Assembly: GCF_014204795.1 (NCBI RefSeq)
Contig: NZ_JACHMB010000001.1
Span: 11,994,501 to 12,058,500, forward strand
Reading direction: 5' to 3'
DNA: 64,000 nucleotides
Source of the DNA: Nonomuraea jabiensis
Lineage (GTDB): Bacteria > Actinomycetota > Actinomycetes > Streptosporangiales > Streptosporangiaceae
Below are positions 17,587 through 26,687 of this stretch, piece by piece; positions within the stretch are counted from its first letter, which is position 1; the number at the start of each line of letters is the position of its first letter. Both the position numbers and the translations under genes were made by a program. Below the pieces are notes generated by a model. It was not told the DNA's origin. It saw only the letters and a program-made list of their open reading frames with translations, and ran no database searches.

Positions 17587-19109
17587 CGGCCCGTCCCAGG
17601 GGTGGCCGTGGCCGCCCGGGTGAGGGCGGCCACGGTGAGGGCGTCGCCGCCCAGCTCGGCCGCCACCGTTCCGCGCGCGAACACGAGCGCCCGGTCGCAC
17701 AGGGTCGCGACCTCCTCGAAGTCGGCGGAGACCAGGAGCGCGGCGGCCCCGGCCGCCAGGGCCTCGTCGAGCAGCCGGTGGATCTCGGGTTTGGCGCCGA
17801 CGTCGACGCCCGCCGTGGGCTCCTCCAGGATCAGGAGCCGGCGGCGGGCCCCGAGCCAGCGGCCGATCAGCACCTTCTGCTGGTTCCCGCCGGACAGGGC
17901 GGCGAACGGCGCCTCAGGGTCGGCCGGGCGGACGCGCAGGCGCTCGGCCAGCGCCGCCGTCTCGGCGCGCTCGCGGCGCGGGCTCAGCGGGCTCAGCGGC
18001 GATCGGCCGCGCGCGCCGGGGTTGGCCAGCAGGTTCTCCCGCACGCTCAGGTCGGCGGCGGCCCCTTCCTCCTGCCGGTTGCCGGACACGAAACCGACCC
18101 CGGCGCCGACGGCCGCCGCGACCGAGGCCGGCCGGTACGGGCTGCCGGCGAGCAGCACGCGGCCCGCCGGCATGGGCGACACGCCGGCCAGCGCGCGGCC
18201 GAGGTCCGCGTGCCCGGCTCCCGCGAACCCGACCAGGCCGAGCGCCTCGCCGGACCGCAGGTCGAACCCCACCGGCCCCGCCCGGCCGGCGCGCACGCCG
18301 GCCACGCTCAGCAGGACCGCTCCCGGCCGGCGGACCCGGCCCCGGTGGGCCCTTTCCTCTCGCCCCACGATCTCGCGCACCAGCTCGGCCGGGTCGCGGC
18401 CGGCGAGCGGCCCCTGGCTGACGAGGCGCCCGTCGCGCAGGACGGCGACCCGGTCGGCGATCCGGTAGACCTCGTCCAGCCGGTGGCTGACGTACAGGAT
18501 TCCGTGGCCCCGGTCGCGGAGCGTGCGCAGGACGCCGAAGAGGCGTTCGCACTCGGCGGCGGACAGGGAGGCGGTCGGCTCGTCCAGCACGATGATCCGC
18601 GCGTGCGTGGCCAGCGCGCGGGCGATGGCGACCAGCGAGCGCTCCGCCCGCGCCAGGCCGGCGATCGGCTCGTCCGGGTCTAGGCGGGAGCCGACGATCC
18701 GGAGGGCGTCCGCGCAGCGGCGGCGTACCGCGCGCCAGGAGATGAGGCCGCCGCGCCGGGCGTAGCCCGTGCCGAGGGCGATGTTCTCCGCGACGGTCAT
18801 CCACTCCACGAGGCCGAGGTCCTGATGGATGAACGCCATGCCGGCGGAGGCGGCCTGGCTGCCCAGGGGCCGGCCGGCCACGACGACCTCTCCCCCGTCG
18901 GCGTGATGGACGCCGGCCAGGATCTTGATCAGCGTCGACTTGCCCGCCCCGTTGGCGCCGAGCAGGGCCAGGACGTCGCCGCCGCGGAGGTCGAGATCCA
19001 CTCCCCGCAGGGCGTGGATGCCGCCGAAGCGCTTGCGCAGCCCCCGGATCCGGACGAGCGGATCGGGGTCCGCCGCCGATCCCGGCCGGGGGCGCGGCTC
19101 ACTCGCCAT
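17580..19109 (-). CDS. Sugar ABC transporter ATP-binding protein with two nucleotide-binding domains (RbsA/MglA family)
   Basis: 509 residues. The first domain has Walker A GANGAGKST, Q-loop FIHQDLGLV and Walker B IIVLDEPTASL. Its signature is a weak GLARAER instead of the usual LSVAEQ. The second domain has a degenerate Walker A (GFAGAGHADL), as is normal for the family, and a strong LSGGNQQK signature and LLILEEPTAGVD. It drives uptake of the sugar bound by the lipoprotein. It starts at ATG 19109, overlapping the regulator gene by 11 bases. Confidence 0.92.
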   Translation of the reverse strand: MASEPRPRPGSAADPDPLVRIRGLRKRFGGIHALRGVDLDLRGGDVLALLGANGAGKSTLIKILAGVHHADGGEVVVAGRPLGSQAASAGMAFIHQDLGLVEWMTVAENIALGTGYARRGGLISWRAVRRRCADALRIVGSRLDPDEPIAGLARAERSLVAIARALATHARIIVLDEPTASLSAAECERLFGVLRTLRDRGHGILYVSHRLDEVYRIADRVAVLRDGRLVSQGPLAGRDPAELVREIVGREERAHRGRVRRPGAVLLSVAGVRAGRAGPVGFDLRSGEALGLVGFAGAGHADLGRALAGVSPMPAGRVLLAGSPYRPASVAAAVGAGVGFVSGNRQEEGAAADLSVRENLLANPGARGRSPLSPLSPRRERAETAALAERLRVRPADPEAPFAALSGGNQQKVLIGRWLGARRRLLILEEPTAGVDVGAKPEIHRLLDEALAAGAAALLVSADFEEVATLCDRALVFARGTVAAELGGDALTVAALTRAATATPGTGRC

Positions 19110-21435
19110 CGGGCCGGCGCGATTCCCACGCCTTGACGATCTGCGACCTGGAGGAGAAGTTCAGCTTGCGCAGGACGTTCTCGACGTGGCACTCCGCGGT
19201 GCGCTGGGCGATGACCAGCGTCTCGGCGATCTGCTTGTTGCTCAGGCCCTTCGCGACCAGGTCGGCGATCTCCCGCTCCCTGCGGGTCAGGATGGACGTG
19301 GCGTAGGACTCGGGCTGGGCACTCTCCGCGTGCCGCGCGGGCTTCTCGTCCAGCGCGTACGCGGCGGCCTGCTCGGGGGTGAGCTCCGCGCCGCGGTCGA
19401 AGGCCGCCTTGAACGCCCGTTCCGTGAGATGCCGCCGCAGGTCGGACTCGCACCGGTCGTGGGCGCCGACCAGGTGCCCGAGCCCGGGCAGCGACGTGCC
19501 GATCGACTGCCAGACCATGTGGGCGGCGCCCAGCATCCGGGCGGCCTGCTCGTACTGCTCGTCGTCGGCCAGGATCCAGGCCAGCCCCTCCAGGCACTGG
19601 GCCAGGCCGAGGTGGTCGTTGCAGCGCACCTTCAGCCGCATGGCGTCCCGCATCATGGTCACGGCCTCCCGCAGCGCGCCCTGGCGCCGCCGGTCGAGGG
19701 CCGCGACCCACAGCGCGTACGAGATCGACCATTCGGCGTTCGCGTGCTCGGCCGTCTCCAGCACCTCCTCGCAGAGCGCCGTGGACCGCGGGTCGTCCAT
19801 GAGGACGGCGGTCATGGCCAGCTGGAAGAGGGCCACCCACGCGTGCCCCCGGTGACCGAGGGCGCGGCGGCGGGTCAGCGCCTCGTCCAGGAGCTCCATG
19901 GCCCGGGAGAAGTCACCGGCCAGCAACGCCGCGAACCCGGTGATGTGCAGCGCGCCGGCGAGCTGGGCCTCGTCCCCGAGCCGCTCCGCCAGCGCCTGGC
20001 ACTCCTCCAGCAGCGGCTTGGCGGCCTGCGGGTCGCCCCGCAGCAGGATGAGCCAGGCGTCGACCCACAGGGCCTTGGCCCGCCCGGCGCCGGCGCCGGG
20101 CTCCTGTGCCAGCGCCCGTTCCAGCCAGTGGTGGCCCTCGCTCGGGGAGCTCCACGAAAGCCGGTGGCTCCACATCGCGGCGGCGATCTCGAGCGCGGCC
20201 CACGCCTCGCCCGGCTCGCCCAGGCAGAACTCCAGCGCGGAGCGCACGTTCCCCTGCTCCTGGATGAGGCGTCCGAGCCAGTCCATCTGGTGCTCGCCGA
20301 ACCACTCGTCCTCCGACCGCGCGGCCAGCCAGCGGCACCAGTCGCGGTGGCGCAGCCGTACGGCCTGGTCCTGGCCGGAGGCCACGAGCCGCTTCCAGCC
20401 GTACTGGCGCAGCGTGTCGAGCATCTCGAAGCGCACCTCGGAGCTCTGCCCCCGGCGCTGCACGATCGACTTGTCCACCAGCTGGGTCAGCAGGTCCATG
20501 AGGCTTTCTGCGGCGATCCCGTCCGCCGAGCACACGTACTCGATCGCGTCCAGGCCGCAGCCGCCGGAGAAGACCGACAGCCGCTCCCACAGCGTCCGCT
20601 CCTCCTCGGAGCAGAGGTCGTAACTCCAGTCCACCAGCGCCCGGAGGGTCTTCTGGCGCGGCGGCGCGGTGGTGGGCCCGGTCGTCAGCAGCCGGAACCG
20701 GTCTTCGAGGCGCTCCAGGATCTGCTCCACGGACAGGACCAGCACCCTTACCGCCGCGAGCTCGATGGCCAGGGGGATGCCGTCCAGCCGCCGGCACAGC
20801 CGCGCCACCGCCGCGCTGTTGGCGTCGGTGACCCTGAACTCGTGCACGGCCGCGGCGGCCCGGTCCTCGAACAGGCGCACCGCCTCGTTCTCCAGGGCGC
20901 CGTCCATCGACATCTCGGCCGTGCCCGGCACGGTCAGCGGCGGGACCTCAAGGACCAGCTCCCCCGGGACGTGCAGCGCCTGCCGGCTGGTGGCCAGGAC
21001 GCGCAGCTCGGGGGCCATCGCCAGCAGGTCACCGGCCAGCGCGGCGACCTGGGGCAGCAGGTGCTCGCAGTTGTCCAGCACCAGCAGCAGCCGCTTGTCG
21101 TGCAGGTATTCGGCGAGGGAGGCCGGGTCCTGCCGGGGGCATCGGACGGCGTCGGCGACGGTCTCGGTGAGCAGCGCGCCCGCCACCAGCGGGGCCAGGT
21201 CGACCAGCCAGACCCCGTCGCCGAACTCCCGTGACATCTCGGCGGCGATCCGCCGGGCCAGCCGCGTCTTGCCGACCCCGCCGACGCCGGTGAGCGTGAG
21301 GAGCCGGCCGGCGGTGAGCAGCCGCTTGCCCTCGGCGATCTCGTTCCTGCGACCGACGAAGCTCGTGAGCTCCAGTGGCAGATTCCCCGCACGCGACCGC
21401 GCCATCGCCCCCATAGCTTCCACAAACCTCGTCAC
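19099..21435 (-). CDS. LuxR-type transcriptional regulator with N-terminal ATPase and TPR-like region
   Basis: Up to 778 residues. An N-terminal NB-ARC-like ATPase carries Walker A GVGGVGKTRL and Walker B LLLVLDNCEHL. A long helical, TPR-like middle follows, then a C-terminal LuxR DNA-binding domain (TRREREIADLVAKGLSNKQI). The class resembles the LAL/AfsR-related activators. Being first in the operon with the sugar importer, it probably controls uptake of the imported ligand. The start is uncertain: GTG 21435 is drawn, but ATG 21414 (MGAMARS) follows a GGAAG and loses nothing conserved. Confidence 0.88.
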   Translation of the reverse strand: MTRFVEAMGAMARSRAGNLPLELTSFVGRRNEIAEGKRLLTAGRLLTLTGVGGVGKTRLARRIAAEMSREFGDGVWLVDLAPLVAGALLTETVADAVRCPRQDPASLAEYLHDKRLLLVLDNCEHLLPQVAALAGDLLAMAPELRVLATSRQALHVPGELVLEVPPLTVPGTAEMSMDGALENEAVRLFEDRAAAAVHEFRVTDANSAAVARLCRRLDGIPLAIELAAVRVLVLSVEQILERLEDRFRLLTTGPTTAPPRQKTLRALVDWSYDLCSEEERTLWERLSVFSGGCGLDAIEYVCSADGIAAESLMDLLTQLVDKSIVQRRGQSSEVRFEMLDTLRQYGWKRLVASGQDQAVRLRHRDWCRWLAARSEDEWFGEHQMDWLGRLIQEQGNVRSALEFCLGEPGEAWAALEIAAAMWSHRLSWSSPSEGHHWLERALAQEPGAGAGRAKALWVDAWLILLRGDPQAAKPLLEECQALAERLGDEAQLAGALHITGFAALLAGDFSRAMELLDEALTRRRALGHRGHAWVALFQLAMTAVLMDDPRSTALCEEVLETAEHANAEWSISYALWVAALDRRRQGALREAVTMMRDAMRLKVRCNDHLGLAQCLEGLAWILADDEQYEQAARMLGAAHMVWQSIGTSLPGLGHLVGAHDRCESDLRRHLTERAFKAAFDRGAELTPEQAAAYALDEKPARHAESAQPESYATSILTRREREIADLVAKGLSNKQIAETLVIAQRTAECHVENVLRKLNFSSRSQIVKAWESRRPDGE

Positions 21436-21622
21436 CCGTGCGCGCCCTGAGCAGGCCTCGGCTTATTGCTACCCGTGGTGGGCAACGTCATGGCAGTGCG
21501 GACGCAAACCCTGTGCCAGCCGTGCGGGGGCCGGTCATGCCCGCCCCAAGCACCACGGAGAGTAACCACTTAGTAGACGCTCAACACTTCGCAGCGGGAT
21601 GCCCTGGCATAATCGGGCAACC

Positions 21623-22315
21623 ATGGGCATCCTGCACATCTTCGACATGGACGGCACCCTCCTGGCCGGAACCACCGCCAGTCTCGAGATCGCCCGCCAC
21701 ACCGGCACCACGCCGCGGCTCCTAGAGATGGAGGCCCGCTTCGCCGCCGGCGAGCTCGACACCCGGGGCTTCTCCGCCGCCCTTCCCGGCCTCTGGGCCG
21801 ACCTCACCCCCCAGGTCGTGGCCGCCGCCTACGCCGCCGCCCCCTGGCTCGGCGGCATCGCCGAGGTCTGCGCCGACATCCGTGCCCGCGGCGAGCACTC
21901 CCTGGTCATCACCATGGCCCCGGACTTCTTCGCCCGCCACCTGCTGGAGCTGGGCTTCGACGAGGTCGCCGCCTCCACCTTCCCGCCCCTGCCCTTCACC
22001 GCGCCCCTGGACCCCGGCGGCGTCCTGACGCCCGCCGACAAGGTCCGCATCACCGACCGCACCCGCGCCCGGCTCGGACTCGGCCGCGACCAGTGCCTTG
22101 CCTACGGGGACTCGATGTCGGACGCGCCCCTGTTCCGCCACCTGCCGCACACCGTCGCCGTCAACGCCGACCACCACCTCGCCGACCTCGCCGCTCTGGA
22201 CTACCGCGGCGACGACCTCACCGAGGCCTACCGCCTGGCCCGCACCCTGCTCCCCACCGCCACCCCGACGGCTTGCGGTCAGCGGCCGTCCAGCAGGTGG
22301 ACCGCGTCGCCGTAG
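21623..22315 (+). CDS. HAD-superfamily phosphatase (SerB-like, HAD-IB)
   Basis: 230 residues with all HAD motifs: motif I FDMDGTLL (nucleophile Asp8, Asp10), motif III Lys in ADKVRI, and motif IV YGDSMSDAPLF. It hydrolyses a small phosphomonoester, possibly phosphoserine or a related metabolite. ATG 21623 starts directly at the first strand. A CATAAT box at 21608-21613 ends only nine bases before the ATG, so the mRNA may be leaderless. The last 37 bases overlap the end of the convergent aldo/keto reductase gene. Confidence 0.88.
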   Translation: MGILHIFDMDGTLLAGTTASLEIARHTGTTPRLLEMEARFAAGELDTRGFSAALPGLWADLTPQVVAAAYAAAPWLGGIAEVCADIRARGEHSLVITMAPDFFARHLLELGFDEVAASTFPPLPFTAPLDPGGVLTPADKVRITDRTRARLGLGRDQCLAYGDSMSDAPLFRHLPHTVAVNADHHLADLAALDYRGDDLTEAYRLARTLLPTATPTACGQRPSSRWTASP

Positions 22316-23265
22316 ATCGCCGGGCTCCGGTCCACCTCCTCGACGAAGTCACGGGGGAAGCCGAGCTCGAACTCCACCGCCGACTCCAGCCGCCGTACCG
22401 CCTCCTCCGGCAGCGCCATCCCTGACGCCCCCAGGTTGTCCTTGAGCTGGTCCACGGTGCTCGCCCCGACGATCGGATGCACCCCGCGCCCGAGCACCCA
22501 TGCCAGCGCCACCTGCGAGGCCGTGACGCCCAGCTCGCCGGCCACCTTGACGACCACGCGCGCCGCGGTCCGCTCCCGCTCGCTGAGGGAGTCGGGCGAC
22601 ACGCGGGAGGCCGGCGCGCCGGGCTCGTTGTACCTGCCCGACAGCACGCCGCGTTCGAGCGTCCCCCACGCCGTCACGCTCATCCCGTACGCCTGCGCCA
22701 TCGGCAGCAGCTCCCGCTCCACGTCCCGGCGCAGCAGGCTGTACGGCACCTGCAACCCCGCGAACGGCGTCCACCCGCGCCACTCCGCCAGGGTGTTGGC
22801 CCGGCTGGCCAGCCAGGCCGGGGCGTCGGAGATGCCGGCGTAAAGGATCTTCCCGGCGCGCACGGCGTCGTCCAGCGCGCGCATCGTCTCCTCGATCGGG
22901 GTGTGCCGGTCCCAGACGTGCACCCAGAACAGGTCGACGTAGTCGGTACGCAGCCGGCGCAGGCTCTGCTCCAGCGACAGCACGAGGTTCTTGCGGTGGT
23001 TGCCGGCGGCGTTGGGGTCGGTGCGGTCGCGGCTGCCGGTGTACTTGGTGGCCAGGACGAAACGGTCACGGCGTCCTTGGAGCAGCTCGCCGACGACGTT
23101 CTCGCTCTCGCCGTACATGGAGGCCGTGTCGACGACGTTGCCGCCGGACTCGGCGTACAGGTCGAAGATGCGCCGCGCCTCCGGCGACACCTCGCGGTAG
23201 GTCATCGCGCCGAGGAACAGCTCGGAGACCCTGAGCCCGGTCCGGCCCAGCAGACGGTAACGCAT
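22279..23265 (-). CDS. Aldo/keto reductase
   Basis: 328 residues of NADPH-dependent oxidoreductase. The catalytic tetrad is visible as Asp46 and Tyr51 (NVVDTASMYGE), Lys74 (ATKYTG) and His116 (FWVHVWD). It belongs to the YajO/Gre3-like group that reduces aldehydes and ketones; the substrate is unknown. ATG 23265 was chosen because GAAAGG lies 8 bases upstream. A start at 23274 would sit on that site. It lies downstream of the P450 on the same strand, but a terminator separates the two. Confidence 0.9.
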   Translation of the reverse strand: MRYRLLGRTGLRVSELFLGAMTYREVSPEARRIFDLYAESGGNVVDTASMYGESENVVGELLQGRRDRFVLATKYTGSRDRTDPNAAGNHRKNLVLSLEQSLRRLRTDYVDLFWVHVWDRHTPIEETMRALDDAVRAGKILYAGISDAPAWLASRANTLAEWRGWTPFAGLQVPYSLLRRDVERELLPMAQAYGMSVTAWGTLERGVLSGRYNEPGAPASRVSPDSLSERERTAARVVVKVAGELGVTASQVALAWVLGRGVHPIVGASTVDQLKDNLGASGMALPEEAVRRLESAVEFELGFPRDFVEEVDRSPAIYGDAVHLLDGR

Positions 23266-23330
23266 GCACAGCACCTTTCAGCCACTCGGCCTCCCATGAT
23301 CTACGACCCGGACACGAGCGTCGAATCCCG

Positions 23331-23352
23331 AAAAATCCGCCTACGCGGCGGA
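23331..23352 (-). terminator. Intrinsic terminator after the P450 gene
   Basis: On the minus strand a TCCGCC/GGCGGA stem with a 5-base loop is followed by five U. It lies 8 bases after the P450 stop and before the aldo/keto reductase. Confidence 0.7.
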
Positions 23353-23359
23353 GGGCGCC

Positions 23360-24559
23360 TTATGAGGTCCGTATGGGCAGGCTGGTCAGGCCGTGCATGA
23401 GCAGCCCCGGACGCCAGGCCAGCCGCTCCTCGGGGACGGCGAGCCGCAGGCCGGGGAACCGCTCCAGCAGGTGGCGGAAGGCCACTGCGCCTTCGGTCCT
23501 GGCCAGCGGGGCGCCGAGGCAGTAGTGGATGCCGTGCCCGAACGCGACGTGCTGGCCCGGCGGCCGGGTGACATCGAGGCGATCGGCGTCGGCGAACTGC
23601 GCCGCGTCCCGGTTGGCCGACAGGAAGGACACCAGCACGAGCTGCCTCGCCGGGATCTGCGTGCCGCCGATGGTGACGGGCTCCTTGGTGAACCTGAGGG
23701 TGGACGTGCTGACCGGCCCGTCGTAACGGAGGAACTCCTCGACCGCCGCCGGCAGCAGGCCGGGGTCCGCGCGGAGCTTGGCGAGCTGGTCGGGGTGGCG
23801 CAGGAGCGCGAGCGCCCCGTTGCAGATCAGGTGCACGGTCGTCTCGTGGCCGGCGACCGTGAGCAGGAACGCGGTGTCGACGAGCTCCCGCGCGCTCAGC
23901 GCGCCCTCCTCGTCCTGGGCCTGCACCATGGCGCTGAGCAGGTCGCCGGCCGGCGCGGCCCGCCTGGCCTCGCAGAGCTCGGCGAGGTAGGTGGTGAACT
24001 CGGTGGCGGCCCGCACGACCACCTGCGGGTCCAGTACGGCGCCCTCGATGGTGGTGTTGGACCACTTGATGAGCTGCGGCCAGTCGTTCTCGGGGATGCC
24101 GAGCAGCTCCCCGATCACCATGGCGGGCAGGGGCACGGCGTAGTCGTGCAGCAGGTCGAACTCCGGGCCCACCTTGTCGAGGAGGCTCGCGCTGATCTGC
24201 TCGACACGGGGGCGCAACGCCTGGACGCGGCCCGCCGTGAACACCTTGCCCACCAGCCGCCGCAGGCGCGCGTGGTCGGGCGGGTCGACGAAGAGCATGT
24301 TGTGGGGCACCACGGCCTCGTAACCGCTGCTGTCGCCGCCCTCCAGCTCGTTCGACTTGATCATGTCCGGGTTGTTCGTGAAGTCCTTGCTGAGGCGGGG
24401 GTCGGTGCAGGCCGCCTTGACGTCCTCGTACCGGCTCACCACCCAGACCCGTACGCCCTGCGGGGTCGCGGTGCGATAGACCGGGCGTTCTTCGCGGAGC
24501 CGCGCGAATACGGAATGCGGGTCACGCAAATAGTCCTCATCGAACAATGTCTCGATCAT
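23360..24559 (-). CDS. Cytochrome P450
   Basis: 399 residues, the standard bacterial class I length, cytosolic. The I-helix has AGHET (236-240), the K-helix ExxR is Glu275-Arg278, and the haem ligand is Cys347 in FGHGIHYCLGAPLAR. It hydroxylates or otherwise oxidises an organic substrate using electrons from a ferredoxin and reductase, neither encoded nearby. ATG 24559 is preceded by AAGGGG. The extra in-frame residues upstream carry no P450 feature. It is divergent from the cysteine-rich gene, with a strong palindrome between them. Confidence 0.93.
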   Translation of the reverse strand: MIETLFDEDYLRDPHSVFARLREERPVYRTATPQGVRVWVVSRYEDVKAACTDPRLSKDFTNNPDMIKSNELEGGDSSGYEAVVPHNMLFVDPPDHARLRRLVGKVFTAGRVQALRPRVEQISASLLDKVGPEFDLLHDYAVPLPAMVIGELLGIPENDWPQLIKWSNTTIEGAVLDPQVVVRAATEFTTYLAELCEARRAAPAGDLLSAMVQAQDEEGALSARELVDTAFLLTVAGHETTVHLICNGALALLRHPDQLAKLRADPGLLPAAVEEFLRYDGPVSTSTLRFTKEPVTIGGTQIPARQLVLVSFLSANRDAAQFADADRLDVTRPPGQHVAFGHGIHYCLGAPLARTEGAVAFRHLLERFPGLRLAVPEERLAWRPGLLMHGLTSLPIRTS

Positions 24560-24639
24560 CCTCGCCCCTTTCGCGCATGGAATGGCCGGCGTCCACCTTA
24601 TGTTCATGATCGGCCCCATGCCATTTCCGTTTACCGGCC

Positions 24640-24666
24640 CCTGTTTTCGGACCGGCCGAAAACAGG
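24640..24666. promoter_or_regulatory. 27-bp operator-like palindrome between the P450 and the cysteine-pair gene
   Basis: CCTGTTTTCGG (24640-24650) and its exact complement (24656-24666) flank a 5-base centre. It is 81 bases before the P450 start and 67 before the divergent gene, a position from which a dimeric regulator could control both. No regulator gene is adjacent. Confidence 0.55.
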
Positions 24667-24733
24667 CGACGACAGTGGTCCGTGGCATGATCTACACGGA
24701 ACCGAGCGGGGGCTATCCACAAAAGGCATGACG

Positions 24734-25513
24734 ATGACCGTCGAAAACCGTCGCAGGCGCGCCCGGATATACAGCGTCCTCGCCGTTGTAGCCGTGGCCG
24801 CGGCTTCCGTATATCTGAGTCACGGCACGGGCGAGGTGAGCCCGGAACCCGAACCGCGGACCGCGGTGGCGCCCGTGACCACGAGCGCCCCGGAGACCAC
24901 GGCCCCGGAGACCGCGGCTCCGGAGACCATGGATTCGGAGCTGGTGGAGTCCTGCGAGGACGCCCCCGACGAGAAGAGCTGCGCGAAGGAGGAGGCGACG
25001 TACGAGCGCTGCGCGGCGTCCGGCTTCGCCGGCGGCAGGTGCCGCGGCAGCAGGGCCCTCGACCGCGACCAGCGGGCATTCGTGGCCGACTGCGACCGTG
25101 CCGAGGTGGACCCGCCCCCGTGCCCGAAGATCACGGAGTTCGTCGCGAACGCCTACCGGTACTGCCGGTTCCTGGGCAGGTCGACGCTCCGGTGCGACAG
25201 AGCCGCCAGGTACGCCGCCTGCATTCACCGGGGCGGCGGGTTAATCTGCACCTTTGCCGCGCCGGTCTACCGCGCCTGCCAGGCGCGGAGCGTCAACGGC
25301 GCGAAGATCCCTCGCCGCTTCTGCCTCGAAGGTGACGTTCAGTACCAGAGATGCAGACACGCGTACACCCTCGGCTCGGGCCGCGACTTCTGCCGGCCGG
25401 CGGCGGCCGTCTACATCGACTGCCGCCCGGGGGCGGGGGTCCAGGTGTGCGAGCAGGCGCAGGGCGACTACGCCAGGCGCACCATCGCCATCTTGCGCGA
25501 GCGGCGAGGGTGA
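24734..25513 (+). CDS. Secreted or membrane-anchored cysteine-pair repeat protein, unknown function
   Basis: 259 residues, family not recognised. After a basic start comes one hydrophobic helix (IYSVLAVVAVAAASVYL), then a Pro/Thr/Glu-rich linker with APET repeats, then about 185 residues holding 16 cysteines in eight pairs. Six or more pairs follow a pattern of an aromatic residue, two residues, Cys, 8-14 residues, Cys, for example YERCAASGFAGGRC, YRYCRFLGRSTLRC and YIDCRPGAGVQVC. The spacing suggests eight small disulfide-linked modules outside the cell. ATG 24734 is preferred over 24728 because AAAAGG at 24721-24726 is then correctly spaced. Adhesion, inhibition or metal binding are all possible. 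Confidence 0.75.
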   Translation: MTVENRRRRARIYSVLAVVAVAAASVYLSHGTGEVSPEPEPRTAVAPVTTSAPETTAPETAAPETMDSELVESCEDAPDEKSCAKEEATYERCAASGFAGGRCRGSRALDRDQRAFVADCDRAEVDPPPCPKITEFVANAYRYCRFLGRSTLRCDRAARYAACIHRGGGLICTFAAPVYRACQARSVNGAKIPRRFCLEGDVQYQRCRHAYTLGSGRDFCRPAAAVYIDCRPGAGVQVCEQAQGDYARRTIAILRERRG

Positions 25514-25525
25514 CAGGGTAGCGTC

Positions 25526-25560
25526 TGACAGGCAAAGTTGATCAAGAAGGGTGCCTGCCA
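25526..25560 (+). promoter_or_regulatory. Inverted repeat enclosing the ribosome site of the kinase-like gene
   Basis: TGACAGGCA (25526-25534) and TGCCTGCCA (25552-25560) pair with one mismatch. The AAGAAGG ribosome site lies in the intervening loop and the right arm abuts the TTG start. It may be a translation-control hairpin or an operator; it may also be chance. Confidence 0.3.
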
Positions 25561-26652
25561 TTGGACGTGCAACACACCCCGCCGGGCATGTCGCAGAGCG
25601 AGCGTGTCCACCGGTACAGCGAGGTCGCCAGCGCGTTGGCGTTGCACAGTGACCGGCAGCTCGCCGAGTCGCTGGAGCAGGCGCAGGTCCTGGGCTCGGG
25701 GATCGGCGGCACCTCCGTACTGTTGACCGTCGACGGCGTGCCGGTCTTCGCCAAGCGAATCCCGCTGACCGACCTGGAGCGCCGCGCGGGCAACGTGATG
25801 TCCACCGCGAACCTGTTCGGGCTGCCTCCGTTCTGCCAGTACGGGATCGGTGGGCCGAGCTTCGGTGCGTGGCGTGAGCTCGCGGCCAACGTCATGACGA
25901 CCAACTGGGTCCTGGCCGGGCGCAGTGCGGCCTTTCCGCTGCTGTATCACTGGCGGGTGCTGCCGGGGGCGCCGCCGCCCACCGATCAGCACGCCGACGT
26001 CGAGGCGGTCGTGCGGTACTGGGACGGATCGCCGGGGGTACGGGATCGTCTCCACGCCCTTGCCCGGGCCTCGGCCGGAATCGTGCTGTTTCAGGAGTTC
26101 ATCCCGTACAACCTCCACGACTGGCTCGCCGCTCAGCTCACCGCCGGCCAGGACGCCGCGATAGCGGCGAGCGCCATGGTCGAGTCGTGCCTGCGCACCG
26201 ACGTGGCCTTCATGAACGGTCAGGAGCTGATGCACTTCGACGGCCACTTCGGCAACATCCTCACCGACGGTGAACGCCTGTACATCGCCGACCTCGGACT
26301 GGCGACCTCCTCTCGGTTCGACCTGTCCACGCAGGAGATGGGATTCCTGGCGCGCAACCGTACGCACGACATCGGTTACGCGCTGATGCGGCTGGTCAAC
26401 TGGCTCGTCACCCACATCTGCGGGGTGACGGTGCCGCCGGACGGCATACCGGTACAACGCAACGAGTACGTCCGCGCGTGCGCGGACGGCATGGATCCCG
26501 CCGGTGCCCCGCCGGCCGTAGCCGAAGTGATCCGCCGGTACGCGCCCGTGGCGGCGGCCGTGAACGACTTCTACTGGCACCTGTACGGCACCAGCAGGAC
26601 CACGCCGTTCCCGAACGAGAAGATCGAACGGGCCATGAGCGCGATGGCATGA
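25561..26652 (+). CDS. Protein-kinase-fold phosphotransferase
   Basis: 363 residues with a full set of kinase-fold residues: Lys65 in VFAKRIP, Glu106 in GAWREL, the catalytic loop HFDGHFGNIL (Asp227, Asn232) and Asp244 in IADLGLA, the DFG equivalent. The order HxDxHxxN matches atypical or aminoglycoside-phosphotransferase-like kinases more than Hanks-type Ser/Thr kinases. The phosphate acceptor is unknown. The start is TTG 25561 with AAGAAGG 9 bases upstream. The Nudix hydrolase gene follows 35 bases later and is probably co-transcribed. Confidence 0.8.
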   Translation: MDVQHTPPGMSQSERVHRYSEVASALALHSDRQLAESLEQAQVLGSGIGGTSVLLTVDGVPVFAKRIPLTDLERRAGNVMSTANLFGLPPFCQYGIGGPSFGAWRELAANVMTTNWVLAGRSAAFPLLYHWRVLPGAPPPTDQHADVEAVVRYWDGSPGVRDRLHALARASAGIVLFQEFIPYNLHDWLAAQLTAGQDAAIAASAMVESCLRTDVAFMNGQELMHFDGHFGNILTDGERLYIADLGLATSSRFDLSTQEMGFLARNRTHDIGYALMRLVNWLVTHICGVTVPPDGIPVQRNEYVRACADGMDPAGAPPAVAEVIRRYAPVAAAVNDFYWHLYGTSRTTPFPNEKIERAMSAMA

Positions 26653-26687
26653 TCCCCCGCCCGCAGCATCACCGTGGAGATGACGCG

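Noticed and set aside
23393..24733. A long N-terminal extension of the cysteine-pair protein
   Set aside because: It is antisense to the P450 gene throughout and lacks protein-like features; the true start follows AAAAGG at 24721.
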